64,000 bases of DNA, from positions 16,924 through 80,923 of the forward strand of contig CAKUTF010000009.1 of assembly GCA_934691725.1 (NCBI GenBank), written 5' to 3'. The first letter of the stretch is position 1. The number at the start of each line of letters is the position of its first letter. Shown here one piece after another: positions 44,782 to 53,103 of the stretch. A model generated the notes under the pieces. The model worked only from the letters and a program-made list of their open reading frames with translations, was not told the origin of the DNA and did not search any database. The DNA comes from an uncultured Fibrobacter sp. (lineage in GTDB: Bacteria; Fibrobacterota; Fibrobacteria; Fibrobacterales; Fibrobacteraceae). The translations under genes and the position numbers were made by a program.

Positions 44782-45903
44782 ATGAACGATATTTTTGAAA
44801 CATACCGAGGGCTGGTTCTTCTTTTTTCGGTTGCCGTCCTCCTCCTGATAATTTCACGCCATCTCTTTTTACCGTTTTTCAAGAAAATAGCCGAAAAAAG
44901 CAAGAACAAGTTTGACGATATGCTCGTCGAACGCAAAACTGTCGAGCGGGCCGTCCACATCGTCCCAGCCATCATTCTTTACACGGGACTTCCCCACGTT
45001 CTCCCGCAAGACTCCTTTCTTTTTCAATCGCTTTTCACGCTGAACAACCTCTACTTTATCGTGGTAGGTTTCCTTGTCTATGATTCCTTTCTCCACGCCT
45101 TTGCGGACCACATTCTTTTGCACTCCCAGAAGCAAGGCCTTCCGATTCAGGGGGTTCGCCAGGCGGCCCTTCTCGTCGGATTTTTAGTCTGCACGATTCT
45201 CGTCGTTTCGCAAATCACCGGAAAAAGCCCCGTCATTCTGCTCTCGGGTCTCGGAGCGCTCGCCGCGGTCTTCATGCTCATTTTTCGGGATCCCATCCTG
45301 GGTTTTACCGCCGGCGTACAGATCGCGACATTCGACCTGGTCCGCACCGGCGACTGGATTGAAATCCCAAAGGAAAACATCAACGGAGTAGTCCACTCGG
45401 TCTCGCTCACCAGCATCCGTATCACCAACTGGGACAATACCACGAGCGTTCTTCCGGCATACAGCCTTGTTTCCACGCCGTTCAAAAACTGGCGACTCAT
45501 GCAGGAATCCGGCAGACGTCGCATCCAGCGCGCGCTTCTCATCGACGCCCGTTCCCTCGCCCCGCTTACCGAAACGCAGATTCTGCAGCTAAAGGAAAAT
45601 TCCCTCTATAGGCCGGTTCTCGAAGAACTCCTCGCCGAACTTTCGGAAGGCGAAAGCCCCCTCAATCTGGCAGCCTACCGTCTCTGCATCTCCGCGTTCC
45701 TCCGCACCATTCCCGAGATAGACACGTCCCGCACGCTGATCGTCCGCGAACGGGAATCGAACGGCTACGGAATTCCGCTCGAAATCTACCTGTTCACGAC
45801 ATACGCCAAATGGGTTTCCTACGAAGAATTTTCCGCGTCTCTTGCCGACAGGCTCATCGCAAGGCTTTCGGAATTCGGTCTAAGGCTTTACCAGAAAATT
45901 TAG
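44782..45903 (+). CDS. Mechanosensitive channel, YbdG-like
   Basis: A 373-residue MscS-superfamily protein. About five membrane helices occupy residues 1-165, then the pore-lining and beta domain (LLSGLGALAAVFMLIFRDPILGF, GDWIEIPKENINGVV, SLTSIRITNWDNTTSVLP, STPFKNWRLMQESGRRRIQRAL; all in part) which closely follows the E. coli YbdG pattern. It should open under membrane tension and release solutes. I chose the ATG at 44782; a GTG nine codons earlier is possible. It has its own promoter region between it and lepB. Confidence 0.85.
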   Translation: MNDIFETYRGLVLLFSVAVLLLIISRHLFLPFFKKIAEKSKNKFDDMLVERKTVERAVHIVPAIILYTGLPHVLPQDSFLFQSLFTLNNLYFIVVGFLVYDSFLHAFADHILLHSQKQGLPIQGVRQAALLVGFLVCTILVVSQITGKSPVILLSGLGALAAVFMLIFRDPILGFTAGVQIATFDLVRTGDWIEIPKENINGVVHSVSLTSIRITNWDNTTSVLPAYSLVSTPFKNWRLMQESGRRRIQRALLIDARSLAPLTETQILQLKENSLYRPVLEELLAELSEGESPLNLAAYRLCISAFLRTIPEIDTSRTLIVRERESNGYGIPLEIYLFTTYAKWVSYEEFSASLADRLIARLSEFGLRLYQKI

Positions 45904-45904
45904 G

Positions 45905-46330
45905 GACTAGGAATTAGTTCGTGGACGTCTAGGCTTAGCGGACGGACAGTGGTCAGTGAGCAGTGAGCAGAACTGCGTACATCTAAGCTTTTGGAAAGCG
46001 GTACGAGGGACACGCTATACGGGAAACGGATGCGGAATGATGTCATTCCCCGGCTTGACCGGGGAATCTAGATTATCGGGTCAAGCCCGATAATGACAGT
46101 TTAAGCGACATAGATGTCTGCAACTCCAAGCTCTAAGATCTCAGTTCTAAGCTCTGAACCCCTGTTCCCTGACTACATTTCTCATTGCTAATTCCTAATT
46201 GCTCATTTCTAACTGACCACTGATTCCTGCGTCCTGTTTCCTGATCTCTACTATCAACTCACAACTACTCCCTTTTCCCTAATCCCTGAAACCACTCGTC
46301 CCGCATCCCATTCTAAAACTACCCACGAAC
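45905..46330. repeat. Composite intergenic repeat, copy 2
   Basis: About 425 bases between convergent genes. Left words are CAGTGGTCAGTGAGCAGTGAGCAG and GAAAGCGGTACGAGGGAC. The middle has two palindromic blocks, GTCATTCCCCGGCTTGACCGGGGAAT (in part, 46042-46069) and ATTATCGGGTCAAGCCCGATAAT (46071-46094). Right words are CCAAGCTCTAAG, CTAATTCCTAATTGCTCATT, GACCACTGATTCCTG and CCCTAATCCCTGAA. Same family as the repeats at 28.2, 48.3 and 50.6 kb. Confidence 0.8.
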
Positions 46331-46351
46331 AAATTAATTTTCAGCAAAGAC

Positions 46352-46518
46352 AAAAAAGACATCCTCCGGGTTCTCTACGCTCGAAGCTACTCTTTTAGAA
46401 AAGATAGCCCACCTCGCCTGTCAGTTTTTCAGGGTCAAAAGACCGGGCATAAACATCGAAGCAAGAGTTCGGAGCTGATTGAATCTTGTTAGATCGGGCA
46501 TAACTACCGAAGGATGCC
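46352..46518 (-). ncRNA. ssrS: Structured small RNA downstream of zapA, candidate 6S RNA
   Basis: A strong promoter (TTGCTT - 17 bases - TATATT) predicts a transcript of about 167 nt starting near 46518. Its ends form a 12-pair closing stem: GGCATCCTTCGG near the 5' end with CCGGAGGATGTC near the 3' end (two G-U pairs), followed directly by six T residues as terminator. Inside, an inner helix ACTCTT/AAGAGT leaves large facing single-stranded regions, a 6S-like central bubble. Apical hairpins GGTC-TTTT-GACC and TCTTT-TCTA-AAAGA follow. In gammaproteobacteria 6S RNA lies directly after zapA, as here. If 6S, it binds and inhibits housekeeping RNA polymerase in stationary phase. Identity is inference; the RNA signals are in the sequence. 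Confidence 0.6.
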
Positions 46519-46524
46519 TTTTCT

Positions 46525-46553
46525 AATATAAACAGGAAAAGTTCCCGAAGCAA
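46525..46553 (-). promoter_or_regulatory. Promoter of the small RNA after zapA
   Basis: TTGCTT at 46553-46548 and TATATT at 46530-46525, read on the minus strand, are 17 bases apart. The elements begin 35 bases after the zapA stop codon, so the RNA is separately transcribed. Confidence 0.7.
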
Positions 46554-46587
46554 GCACTTTTTGTCTTTATTTCCGTACTTTTGTCAT

Positions 46588-46926
46588 TTATTTGTCAAAA
46601 TGTGATGAAGCTTGCAATTTGTCAAGTTCGTCGGACAGCATGTCGGTTAGAACTTTCGCCACTTTCTGGCTTTCCAGATAAAATTCCTTGTAGCGGGCGT
46701 GGCGACGGCGCATATCAAAGAGCTCCGACGTGATATCCATCGCCATCAGGAGCATCTGCTTGCGCATGTCCATCCGGGCGTCCGCCTTCACATAAGTTTC
46801 GACCTTTTTTGTCACATAGGCGACAATCGCAGAAAGTTCCGCATCGGTAAGATCCGTCTGGATTTGAAACCGGTCGTTCCCGATTTCAACCCGAGTTGTG
46901 TGCAAGGAAGAATCCCGAGCGTCCAT
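46588..46926 (-). CDS. zapA: Cell division protein ZapA
   Basis: A 112-residue protein with the ZapA pattern: an N-terminal beta strand region ending in VEIGNDRFQIQTDLT, then an amphipathic region (AIVAYVTKKVETY) and a C-terminal coiled coil (about 60-105). ZapA dimers or tetramers crosslink FtsZ filaments at the division site. The ZapB-like coiled-coil gene lies just upstream in the same direction, 55 bases away, so both Z-ring factors are co-ordinated. A structured small RNA follows downstream. Confidence 0.88.
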   Translation of the reverse strand: MDARDSSLHTTRVEIGNDRFQIQTDLTDAELSAIVAYVTKKVETYVKADARMDMRKQMLLMAMDITSELFDMRRRHARYKEFYLESQKVAKVLTDMLSDELDKLQASSHFDK

Positions 46927-46981
46927 TGGTCACCTCATTCCTTCATTCCGACGCCAAACGAATCGGTGGCTGCGAACCACC

Positions 46982-47515
46982 TCAGCCGAAAAAATCCGCT
47001 TGTGCAGACTCCCCTGCCGAATCGTTCGACTGTTCCTCGGAGACCTGTGGTTCTTCACCCGGCGACTGCACCGGAATCTCCGTTCCAAGTTCGTTTTCAA
47101 TCGTCGAAAGCAGGTTCTGGAATTTTTCCCGGGCGTTCTGGATTTCGTCGCCCTGTTCGCTCACGACCTTGTCCATGTCGGCAAGCTTTGCTTCCTTTTC
47201 GGAAAGAGCCATCTTCACGGATTCGAGTTCCGCGTCGCGTTCGGCAACAGTAGCCCGGAGAGTTTCCGCTTCGGAATTCTTCGCGGCAAGTTCCGCATTC
47301 AGGTTCGAAACATCCGCATTCCTGTTTGCCAATTCCCCCTGGAGCGTTTCAATCTGCCGGGACTTTTCAGCTGCGTCCGAACGCAAGTTTTCCAATTCAG
47401 CGGCCTTTGCGGCAACCGACTTTTCCGCCTCGGCTTTTTCGTTTTTCAAGCGGCGAAGCGCTTCGAGCATTGATTCAATCTTTTGAGAAAGCAAATCCAG
47501 ATTTTCGAGATTCAT
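46982..47515 (-). CDS. ZapB-like coiled-coil protein
   Basis: A 177-residue protein that is coiled coil over about residues 5-140, with N terminus MNLENLDLLSQKIESMLEALRRLKNE (in part) close in pattern to ZapB, and an acidic tail ending in QADFFG. Repeating Ala/Glu/Leu heptads continue well beyond the 81 residues of E. coli ZapB. AAGGAG stands nine bases before the ATG at 47515, which decides this start over the frame opening at 47650. Directly upstream of zapA, so a Z-ring role is likely; it could also be a generic coiled-coil protein. Confidence 0.75.
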   Translation of the reverse strand: MNLENLDLLSQKIESMLEALRRLKNEKAEAEKSVAAKAAELENLRSDAAEKSRQIETLQGELANRNADVSNLNAELAAKNSEAETLRATVAERDAELESVKMALSEKEAKLADMDKVVSEQGDEIQNAREKFQNLLSTIENELGTEIPVQSPGEEPQVSEEQSNDSAGESAQADFFG

Positions 47516-47693
47516 CGTTGAAAACTCCTTCTTGATACATATAAAATATACAAAGTTGCCACGGTATCCGACAGAAAAGAATTCGATTTTCTGTGGAAAA
47601 ACCAAGTGCAATTTTTCCAAGCATTTCCATTCTTTGACAATATCTGACAAATCAAAAGATTATTTTATCTTCGAACCCCAACAAGGAAAACCG

Positions 47694-48206
47694 ATGAGCA
47701 TCGTTCTATTGAGATGGAATCCCGAAATTTCAAGTTTCCGCATGGAAGACTTCAAAAAAGCCTTGAAATGCGCACGAAACTCCCAAAATTACACGTTAAA
47801 CTGGAGTGTCTGGGAACACGAAAAGATTCACAGCGGGGACCGTTTTTTCATGCTCCGCGTCGACAAAGGCAATGCCGGAATCGTGATGAGCGGACGCATC
47901 GTTTCCGAACCCTATCCGGAAAAGGACTGGTCCGGGAAAAACCGAAAGATTCACTACGTCGATATCGTTCCCGATTTTCTCATCGATTCCAATCACAAAC
48001 CTCGGCTCCGCCTAGCGGATCTAGAAAAAGAGATGCCAAAATACGTCTGGAAAGAAGGCCACTCCGGCATGGTCCTAGAGGAACCCTACGGGACAAAGCT
48101 CGAATGGCTTTGGGCATTCTCTAACCATCATTATGCCCTCGACAGCTTGAAACTCGATTTAGCCCACAAAAAAGGTGAAATTAGATTAAGTTTCAAAATT
48201 GAATGA
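47694..48206 (+). CDS. EVE/PUA-like domain protein (tentative)
   Basis: A 170-residue protein. The order W-x-W-E-H-E-K-I-x-x-GDRFFMLRV, then GIVMSGRI, then YVDIVPDFLID, resembles an EVE/PUA-like beta-barrel domain, a fold that reads modified bases or nucleotides. The match is by eye. The frame is open from 47532, but the ATG at 47694 is preceded by an AAGGAAAACCG segment and gives a clean start. It is flanked by a divergent coiled-coil gene and an intergenic repeat, so context tells nothing. An unrelated PUA-like protein is possible. Confidence 0.5.
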   Translation: MSIVLLRWNPEISSFRMEDFKKALKCARNSQNYTLNWSVWEHEKIHSGDRFFMLRVDKGNAGIVMSGRIVSEPYPEKDWSGKNRKIHYVDIVPDFLIDSNHKPRLRLADLEKEMPKYVWKEGHSGMVLEEPYGTKLEWLWAFSNHHYALDSLKLDLAHKKGEIRLSFKIE

Positions 48207-48264
48207 TATCGCCCAAAAACCTATACAGTCTTTTTCCCAGTTTCAAAAATGTTAAATCGGTCAA

Positions 48265-48660
48265 GCCTTTTTAAGAACCTGTTTTCATACGTGTCGGGCA
48301 TAGCCCAGCAAGCTCGCTAAACTGTCATTATCGGACTTGATCCGATAATCTCCAGACACAAAGGGATTCCCCGGTCAAGCCGGGGAATGACAGTGTCGGT
48401 GCACAGGAATGACATTGAACTACCGCATCACAAGAAACTTAAATGTCCACAATTCTAAGCTCTAAGTTCTCTCAACTAAGTTCTGAATCCCGCTTCCCAA
48501 AAGCCTAGATGTCTGATGCTCTGACCACTGAACACTGGCCACTAAGCTTAGACGTCCGCAAACTAATGCCTGTTCCCTAATCCCTGAGAACATAGACGTC
48601 TGCGCTTCTTTATAAAGACATTCTCTAAGACTTTTGCCGTTCGAAGCACTCAAGGCGAAA
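48265..48660. repeat. Composite intergenic repeat, copy 3
   Basis: About 395 bases. Palindromic blocks TGTCATTATCGGACTTGATCCGATAAT (in part, 48323-48349) and GATTCCCCGGTCAAGCCGGGGAAT (in part, 48366-48389) are followed by the block 48444-48488, nearly identical to 28457-28500, then by CCCGCTTCCCAAAAGCCTAGATGTC, shared with 28626-28648. It starts with an IS-end-like sequence at 48271-48289. It is an intergenic gap between 48206 and 48774 with no gene. Confidence 0.8.
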
Positions 48661-48773
48661 AAGAGAACAAAGGTTTAGCGTTCGTCCTTTTTCCGCGGGC
48701 AAGAAAAACTTACAACCGTCCGAAAAGCCGTAGCAGAATATACTTTAATTTCTTGTTCAACAAGGAAATCTTT

Positions 48774-50621
48774 ATGCGCTTCTTGACGACAGCCATCCTC
48801 TGCTGCGCCACGACATTCTCGTTTGCCGCAAGCGTAATCAAGCAAGATATCGATGACGCCGACCAGATGCAGACATTTTACAACCCTGACCGCGGATTCT
48901 ACACGCCGCAGGTCATTCACTTTAAAACGACCGCCGAGGAATACAAACCTTACGGCAATCGCTTCATCCACTTGCGCGCGGATATTTCCGAATTTTCAAG
49001 CAATTCCCGCTGGGGAGATTCCATAAATTATAACCACGGAACGACCCAAGACCTGACCGAAGGCTTTCTGGATTCGTTTCGAAAATATCTCGACCGGGTT
49101 CGCGCCCAGAATTCAACTGTCATCGTGAGGTTTTCCTACGACCCGTGGTATAACGGCAGCTGGAAATATCAAAGCGGCTTCGAAATGGAACCCGGACAGG
49201 AATGGATTTTACGGCACATCCGGCAACTCGCCGAAGTCTATGATGAATACGACGATGTCATCACCGCTGTAGAACTAGGCATGTATGGTCCCTATGGGGA
49301 AAACCACACAAGCAAGATTTCCGGTTCAAAAAATGCAGGCGAAGCGTTGCGGGAACTGATCCGGCATACAAAATCCATAGACCTCGTCGCAAGGACGGCG
49401 GCAGTCGTCGCCCAGGCTTTTGAATTTTCCACGCAAGGCGACGACCGGTACGCCGTCACATTCCGTATCGACAGCCCGTATTTTCAAGCGAAAGCGGACT
49501 CCAGCGGAGCGGATATTTACCGCGTCGGGCTTTTCAACGACGGATACCTGGGAACGGAATACGATTACGGAACCTGGGGAGGAAGTTGCGACGAAAGCAT
49601 CTGCCGCGAAGAGGGCGTCGCCTGGCTCGAAAAATACGGGGCGAACACAAGCTATGGCGGGGAAGCGCTCACAACGGCAAACGGTTACAAAAAAATCAAC
49701 ACCGTCGAGTTTCTCTCTTACGAAGGCTTCCGCACCCATACAAGCTATTTAAACATCCAATGGAACAACAACCTAATCGCGGAATGGAAGAATACGACAT
49801 TCACGCCGCGCGACCCGATCGATTCCGGCTACAGTTCCGCATTCAAGTATATCGATGACCATCTAGGCTACCGCTATGTTCTCAAGGAAGCCTACCTGAT
49901 AGATTCCCTCGGGCCAAAAAGCGACTTGCCGATACGGCTAAAGATTCAAAACGTAGGTTTCGGCAACATGATAAAATCGCGCCCGGTGACGATTGTCCTC
50001 CGAAAAATAGAAGGCGACAGCTACGGCACCCCCATTGAACTCAGACAAAGCGGAAGCTTTGACCCGCAGACGATACGCTCCAGAACAGTAAAATTAAAAT
50101 CCCCGTTCGATGAAAAAGGAAACATCGCCGATTACGGCAATATCCAGGCAGAGACAGCATTCGACGGCATGAACGAAGTCCGGCTCGAAGCGAAACTGCC
50201 CGACTCCCTTTCCGAAAGCGACTACGCGGTGTTCCTGCGCATTTCGCAATACGGAAATTGGCCCGCGGACAGCAACTATTCCACGGTCCGCTTTGCAAAC
50301 GATTCCGCCTACTTCGACAAATTGATCGGTTCCAATTACATCGGCAAATTCACGCTGAGCGCAAAGGCTCCCACATTTACAGCAATCCCGGAATTTCCCC
50401 GAAAGCTCGCCGGCATTCAAATTTTCTTTTCCGAAAAAACGCTCACCGTCCAAAACGCCGACCGTATTGAAATTTTTGACTTGACCGGGCACAGGATTTT
50501 GGCGAGAAAGCTTTCGACCAACACGGAAACGATCTCTCTTGAAAAGTTCCCTCGCGGAAAATTTATCGCAAGAGCGTTTCATGGTCAAAAAAGCAAAATC
50601 GAAATTCTCAACAGCCGGTAG
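48774..50621 (+). CDS. Secreted DUF4874/DUF4832 protein with type IX-like tail
   Basis: A 615-residue protein with a signal peptide (MRFLTTAILCCATTFSFAAS). The DUF4874 domain (NPDRGFYTP, VIVRFSYDP, AVELGMYGPYGE; about 35-200) is followed by DUF4832 (SGYSSAFKYIDDHLGYR, about 360-480), a pairing known in secreted proteins linked with carbohydrate active enzymes. The last ~65 residues (IEIFDLTGHRILARKL to KFPRGKFIARAFHG, in part) look like a Por-secretion / type IX C-terminal sorting domain. I chose the ATG at 48774, which follows a good leader; the frame opens seven codons earlier. Function as a glycoside hydrolase is suggested by family fold but not shown. Confidence 0.8.
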   Translation: MRFLTTAILCCATTFSFAASVIKQDIDDADQMQTFYNPDRGFYTPQVIHFKTTAEEYKPYGNRFIHLRADISEFSSNSRWGDSINYNHGTTQDLTEGFLDSFRKYLDRVRAQNSTVIVRFSYDPWYNGSWKYQSGFEMEPGQEWILRHIRQLAEVYDEYDDVITAVELGMYGPYGENHTSKISGSKNAGEALRELIRHTKSIDLVARTAAVVAQAFEFSTQGDDRYAVTFRIDSPYFQAKADSSGADIYRVGLFNDGYLGTEYDYGTWGGSCDESICREEGVAWLEKYGANTSYGGEALTTANGYKKINTVEFLSYEGFRTHTSYLNIQWNNNLIAEWKNTTFTPRDPIDSGYSSAFKYIDDHLGYRYVLKEAYLIDSLGPKSDLPIRLKIQNVGFGNMIKSRPVTIVLRKIEGDSYGTPIELRQSGSFDPQTIRSRTVKLKSPFDEKGNIADYGNIQAETAFDGMNEVRLEAKLPDSLSESDYAVFLRISQYGNWPADSNYSTVRFANDSAYFDKLIGSNYIGKFTLSAKAPTFTAIPEFPRKLAGIQIFFSEKTLTVQNADRIEIFDLTGHRILARKLSTNTETISLEKFPRGKFIARAFHGQKSKIEILNSR

Positions 50622-50639
50622 GCACCACAGTTAGATAGA

Positions 50640-51030
50640 GCTTCGTTGATGTAGAAAAGAATCAGGAAACAGGAGTCAGTGGCTAGTGGTTGGTTGACAG
50701 AAGTCAGGAATCAGCGATGTTAGTTAGGAATTAGAAAGGAGGAATTGACGTTTTAACGAACTGCCAGTTGTCAGGAATCAGGAGTCAGCGGTTAGAACGG
50801 GAAGCGGGACACGGTGAGAGGGACGAGGGACGTCTGAGCGAACTTTTACATTCGACGTCATTCACCGGCAATTTCACTTTAACTGTCATTACCGGGCATA
50901 GACCCGGTAATCTCCGAAAAGGGATTCCCGTGTCGGAGCACGGGAATGACATTGTAGCGAGCAAAGGGAGACAGTACGCTTAGAAACACCGCATTCCGTG
51001 TTCCTCGTACCGTTTCCCAAAAATTTAAAC
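50640..51030. repeat. Composite intergenic repeat, copy 4
   Basis: About 390 bases between convergent genes. AACGGGAAGCGGGACACGGTG (in part, near 50796-50815) recurs from the 28.2 kb copy. Palindromic blocks are TGTCATTACCGGGCATAGACCCGGTAAT (in part, 50883-50910) and ATTCCCGTGTCGGAGCACGGGAAT (in part, 50924-50947). Words of the GTCAGTGG type fill the left end. Confidence 0.8.
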
Positions 51031-51060
51031 GTCAAAATTTCCAGTTGAAAGAAAATCAAC

Positions 51061-52233
51061 TCAAAACGCCCTGTAAATTCCGACAAGAGCGATGATTTTT
51101 CCGATGATGGCGGGAAAGCCGGGCAAGAGGAAACAAAGAATGACCCGTGTCAGGCGATTTTTCCACCAGCGTGAAACCTTCCAAATATCCTCCGAAACGG
51201 TTTCGAACTCCTCGACCCGCGGTGGCCTCATATAGACCTGCACCAACGCGACAAAAAATCCCACTCCGATAAGCGGCGTAAGCCCGGTAAACGGAGCCGC
51301 AACAAGAGCCGTAAGAATCGCAAGCGGATGCGCTCCGGCGACAATCGCACCGAGCATCGCACCGCCGCCCGTGAGGAGAAACCAGTTGAGCGTCAGCTCG
51401 CCCGCTTTTTCCATGCCAGAATGATAGCCTACAAAAAGAATCGAAAGAACAATCGCCGCGGTCACCGCCCAGCCAAAAATTTTAAATATCGGAGACGACG
51501 GCCTGATTTTGCAAAGTTCCTCTTCGCACGGAAGCGGAACCTCATTTTCAATGATGTTCCGAATGCCCGCGACATGGCCCGCACCGACAACAGCAAGAAC
51601 CTTATTCCCCGGAGCGTTGCGAATCCGACTTGCGAGATAGGCGTCCCGCTCGTCGATAAGGACCGTCTTGACTTCCGGGAAAGCGTCTCCGAATTCCTGC
51701 ATCATCGTCGAAAGAGAATCCTTTTCCCGGATGCGCTTCAGCTCTTCCTCGCTCACTTCCGTCTTGTCAAAAAGGCTCGAAAAAAGCGAAGCGACGAGCG
51801 ACAGCTTGCGATACCAAGGCGTCATGCTCCATGTCCGACGAAGCGTCACTTTTACATCCCTGTCAGCAAGGACCAGCGGAATATCCGCCTTGCGAGCTTC
51901 CAACACCGCTTCATAAAGTTCCGCACCGGGGCGCACCCCCGTCTGCATTCCCATCCGCTTCTGGTAAGAACCCAACACGAGATTCGCCACAAGCGTTCCC
52001 AGCTGGCGTTCCCGGATGATTTTCCGCAGATCGGTCTTTTTCCACCGTTCGGGATCCTCTAAGGACCGGAGTCTTCCCTCGTCGAGTTCCACGCACACCG
52101 TATCCGGCTGCAAATCGGCAATCGACTTCGCCACCAGATCCTTGGATTCCTTGGAAATGTGCGCAGTCCCCACCAAAAAAAATTCCTTGCCGTCTTTTTG
52201 TACAATCCGAGAGATGTCTTCATTTTCGATCAT
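51061..52233 (-). CDS. TraB/GumN-family membrane protein
   Basis: A 390-residue protein of the TraB (TIGR00261) family. The N-terminal part holds the conserved VGTAHISKES and, near residue 215, the VGAGHVAGI motif; about four to five membrane helices fill residues 260-385. Family members are viewed as putative metalloproteases or regulators of pheromone-type peptides; a biochemical role is not firm. I chose the ATG at 52233; the frame opens nine codons earlier. Divergent from the lipoprotein/cmk/rpsA unit. Confidence 0.8.
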   Translation of the reverse strand: MIENEDISRIVQKDGKEFFLVGTAHISKESKDLVAKSIADLQPDTVCVELDEGRLRSLEDPERWKKTDLRKIIRERQLGTLVANLVLGSYQKRMGMQTGVRPGAELYEAVLEARKADIPLVLADRDVKVTLRRTWSMTPWYRKLSLVASLFSSLFDKTEVSEEELKRIREKDSLSTMMQEFGDAFPEVKTVLIDERDAYLASRIRNAPGNKVLAVVGAGHVAGIRNIIENEVPLPCEEELCKIRPSSPIFKIFGWAVTAAIVLSILFVGYHSGMEKAGELTLNWFLLTGGGAMLGAIVAGAHPLAILTALVAAPFTGLTPLIGVGFFVALVQVYMRPPRVEEFETVSEDIWKVSRWWKNRLTRVILCFLLPGFPAIIGKIIALVGIYRAF

Positions 52234-52346
52234 GGGAAAAATGATAGAAAATCCTTGCAAGGATTCCGCAACTTTGACAAAAATGAAATCATTCGTTCCG
52301 CATTTTGATTATATTTTGGCAAGAAAGTATCTCGGAGGATTTAGAG

Positions 52347-53066
52347 ATGAAAAAGATGGTCTTGGGTTGGCTTTCCGCCATTCTTCTCGTTGGGTGCGCA
52401 AGTACGCCGCCGAACGATCCCACAGCAATCAACGACGCGTTGATCGGTTTTACCGTCAATTCCCAGGGTGAACATTGGCACGAAGCGATCCTCTTTGTCA
52501 CGCCGGACGAAGCGGACGAAATCTCGGACGAAAACGGCCTGATGAAGCAGGAATATCGCGTAGCGGCCAGCCGTCTCCGCATTTCCGCCCTGCGGCAAAT
52601 GCCTTGGAGAGTCGATAAGAAAGGTCGCCTCATCGGTATCAAGGCGGTTCTCGACGACTTCAACCGGAAGTACGCCGTGTCCGAAGACGAAAAGAAGGTC
52701 GGAACGAACCTTGAACAGATGCGCCAGGAACGCATCAACCGCACGCTCGAAAAGGGCAAGCGCATTATGGCAGGCGAAGAGGAAGAAGCGCAGAAGGAAC
52801 CGGAAGTCGAAGTCTTTACGAACAAGCTCACCGAAGAAGAGAAACGCAAATACGGAAGCACGGGCGAACTTCGCAAGCCAGACGAGGCGTTCGAGGAATC
52901 CACGTTCGACTTCGCAACCGACGAACCATCCTCCGACTCCAACTCCGATTCCTACGATTCGGAACCATCGGATGAGCCTGTACAAGTCTTTGAACCCGAA
53001 AACCAGGGCGTCGAGGAAGACGGCTACTACGGACCGGACGAAAGCGGCGCGACATCCGATTTCTAG
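52347..53066 (+). CDS. Lipoprotein, unknown function
   Basis: A 239-residue lipoprotein: signal with lipobox LLVGC (Cys17), then a compact N-terminal half (TVNSQGEHWHEAILFVTPDEADEI in part) and a charged, Ser/Glu/Asp-rich C-terminal tail of low complexity. GGAGG stands eight bases before the ATG at 52347, which decides this start over the frame opening at 52305. It is directly upstream of cmk and rpsA, about 37 bases away, and is likely co-transcribed with them. No family recognised. Confidence 0.78.
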   Translation: MKKMVLGWLSAILLVGCASTPPNDPTAINDALIGFTVNSQGEHWHEAILFVTPDEADEISDENGLMKQEYRVAASRLRISALRQMPWRVDKKGRLIGIKAVLDDFNRKYAVSEDEKKVGTNLEQMRQERINRTLEKGKRIMAGEEEEAQKEPEVEVFTNKLTEEEKRKYGSTGELRKPDEAFEESTFDFATDEPSSDSNSDSYDSEPSDEPVQVFEPENQGVEEDGYYGPDESGATSDF

Positions 53067-53103
53067 CGAACGGATTTTCTTCGGATTGCTATATTTCAAA
53101 ACA

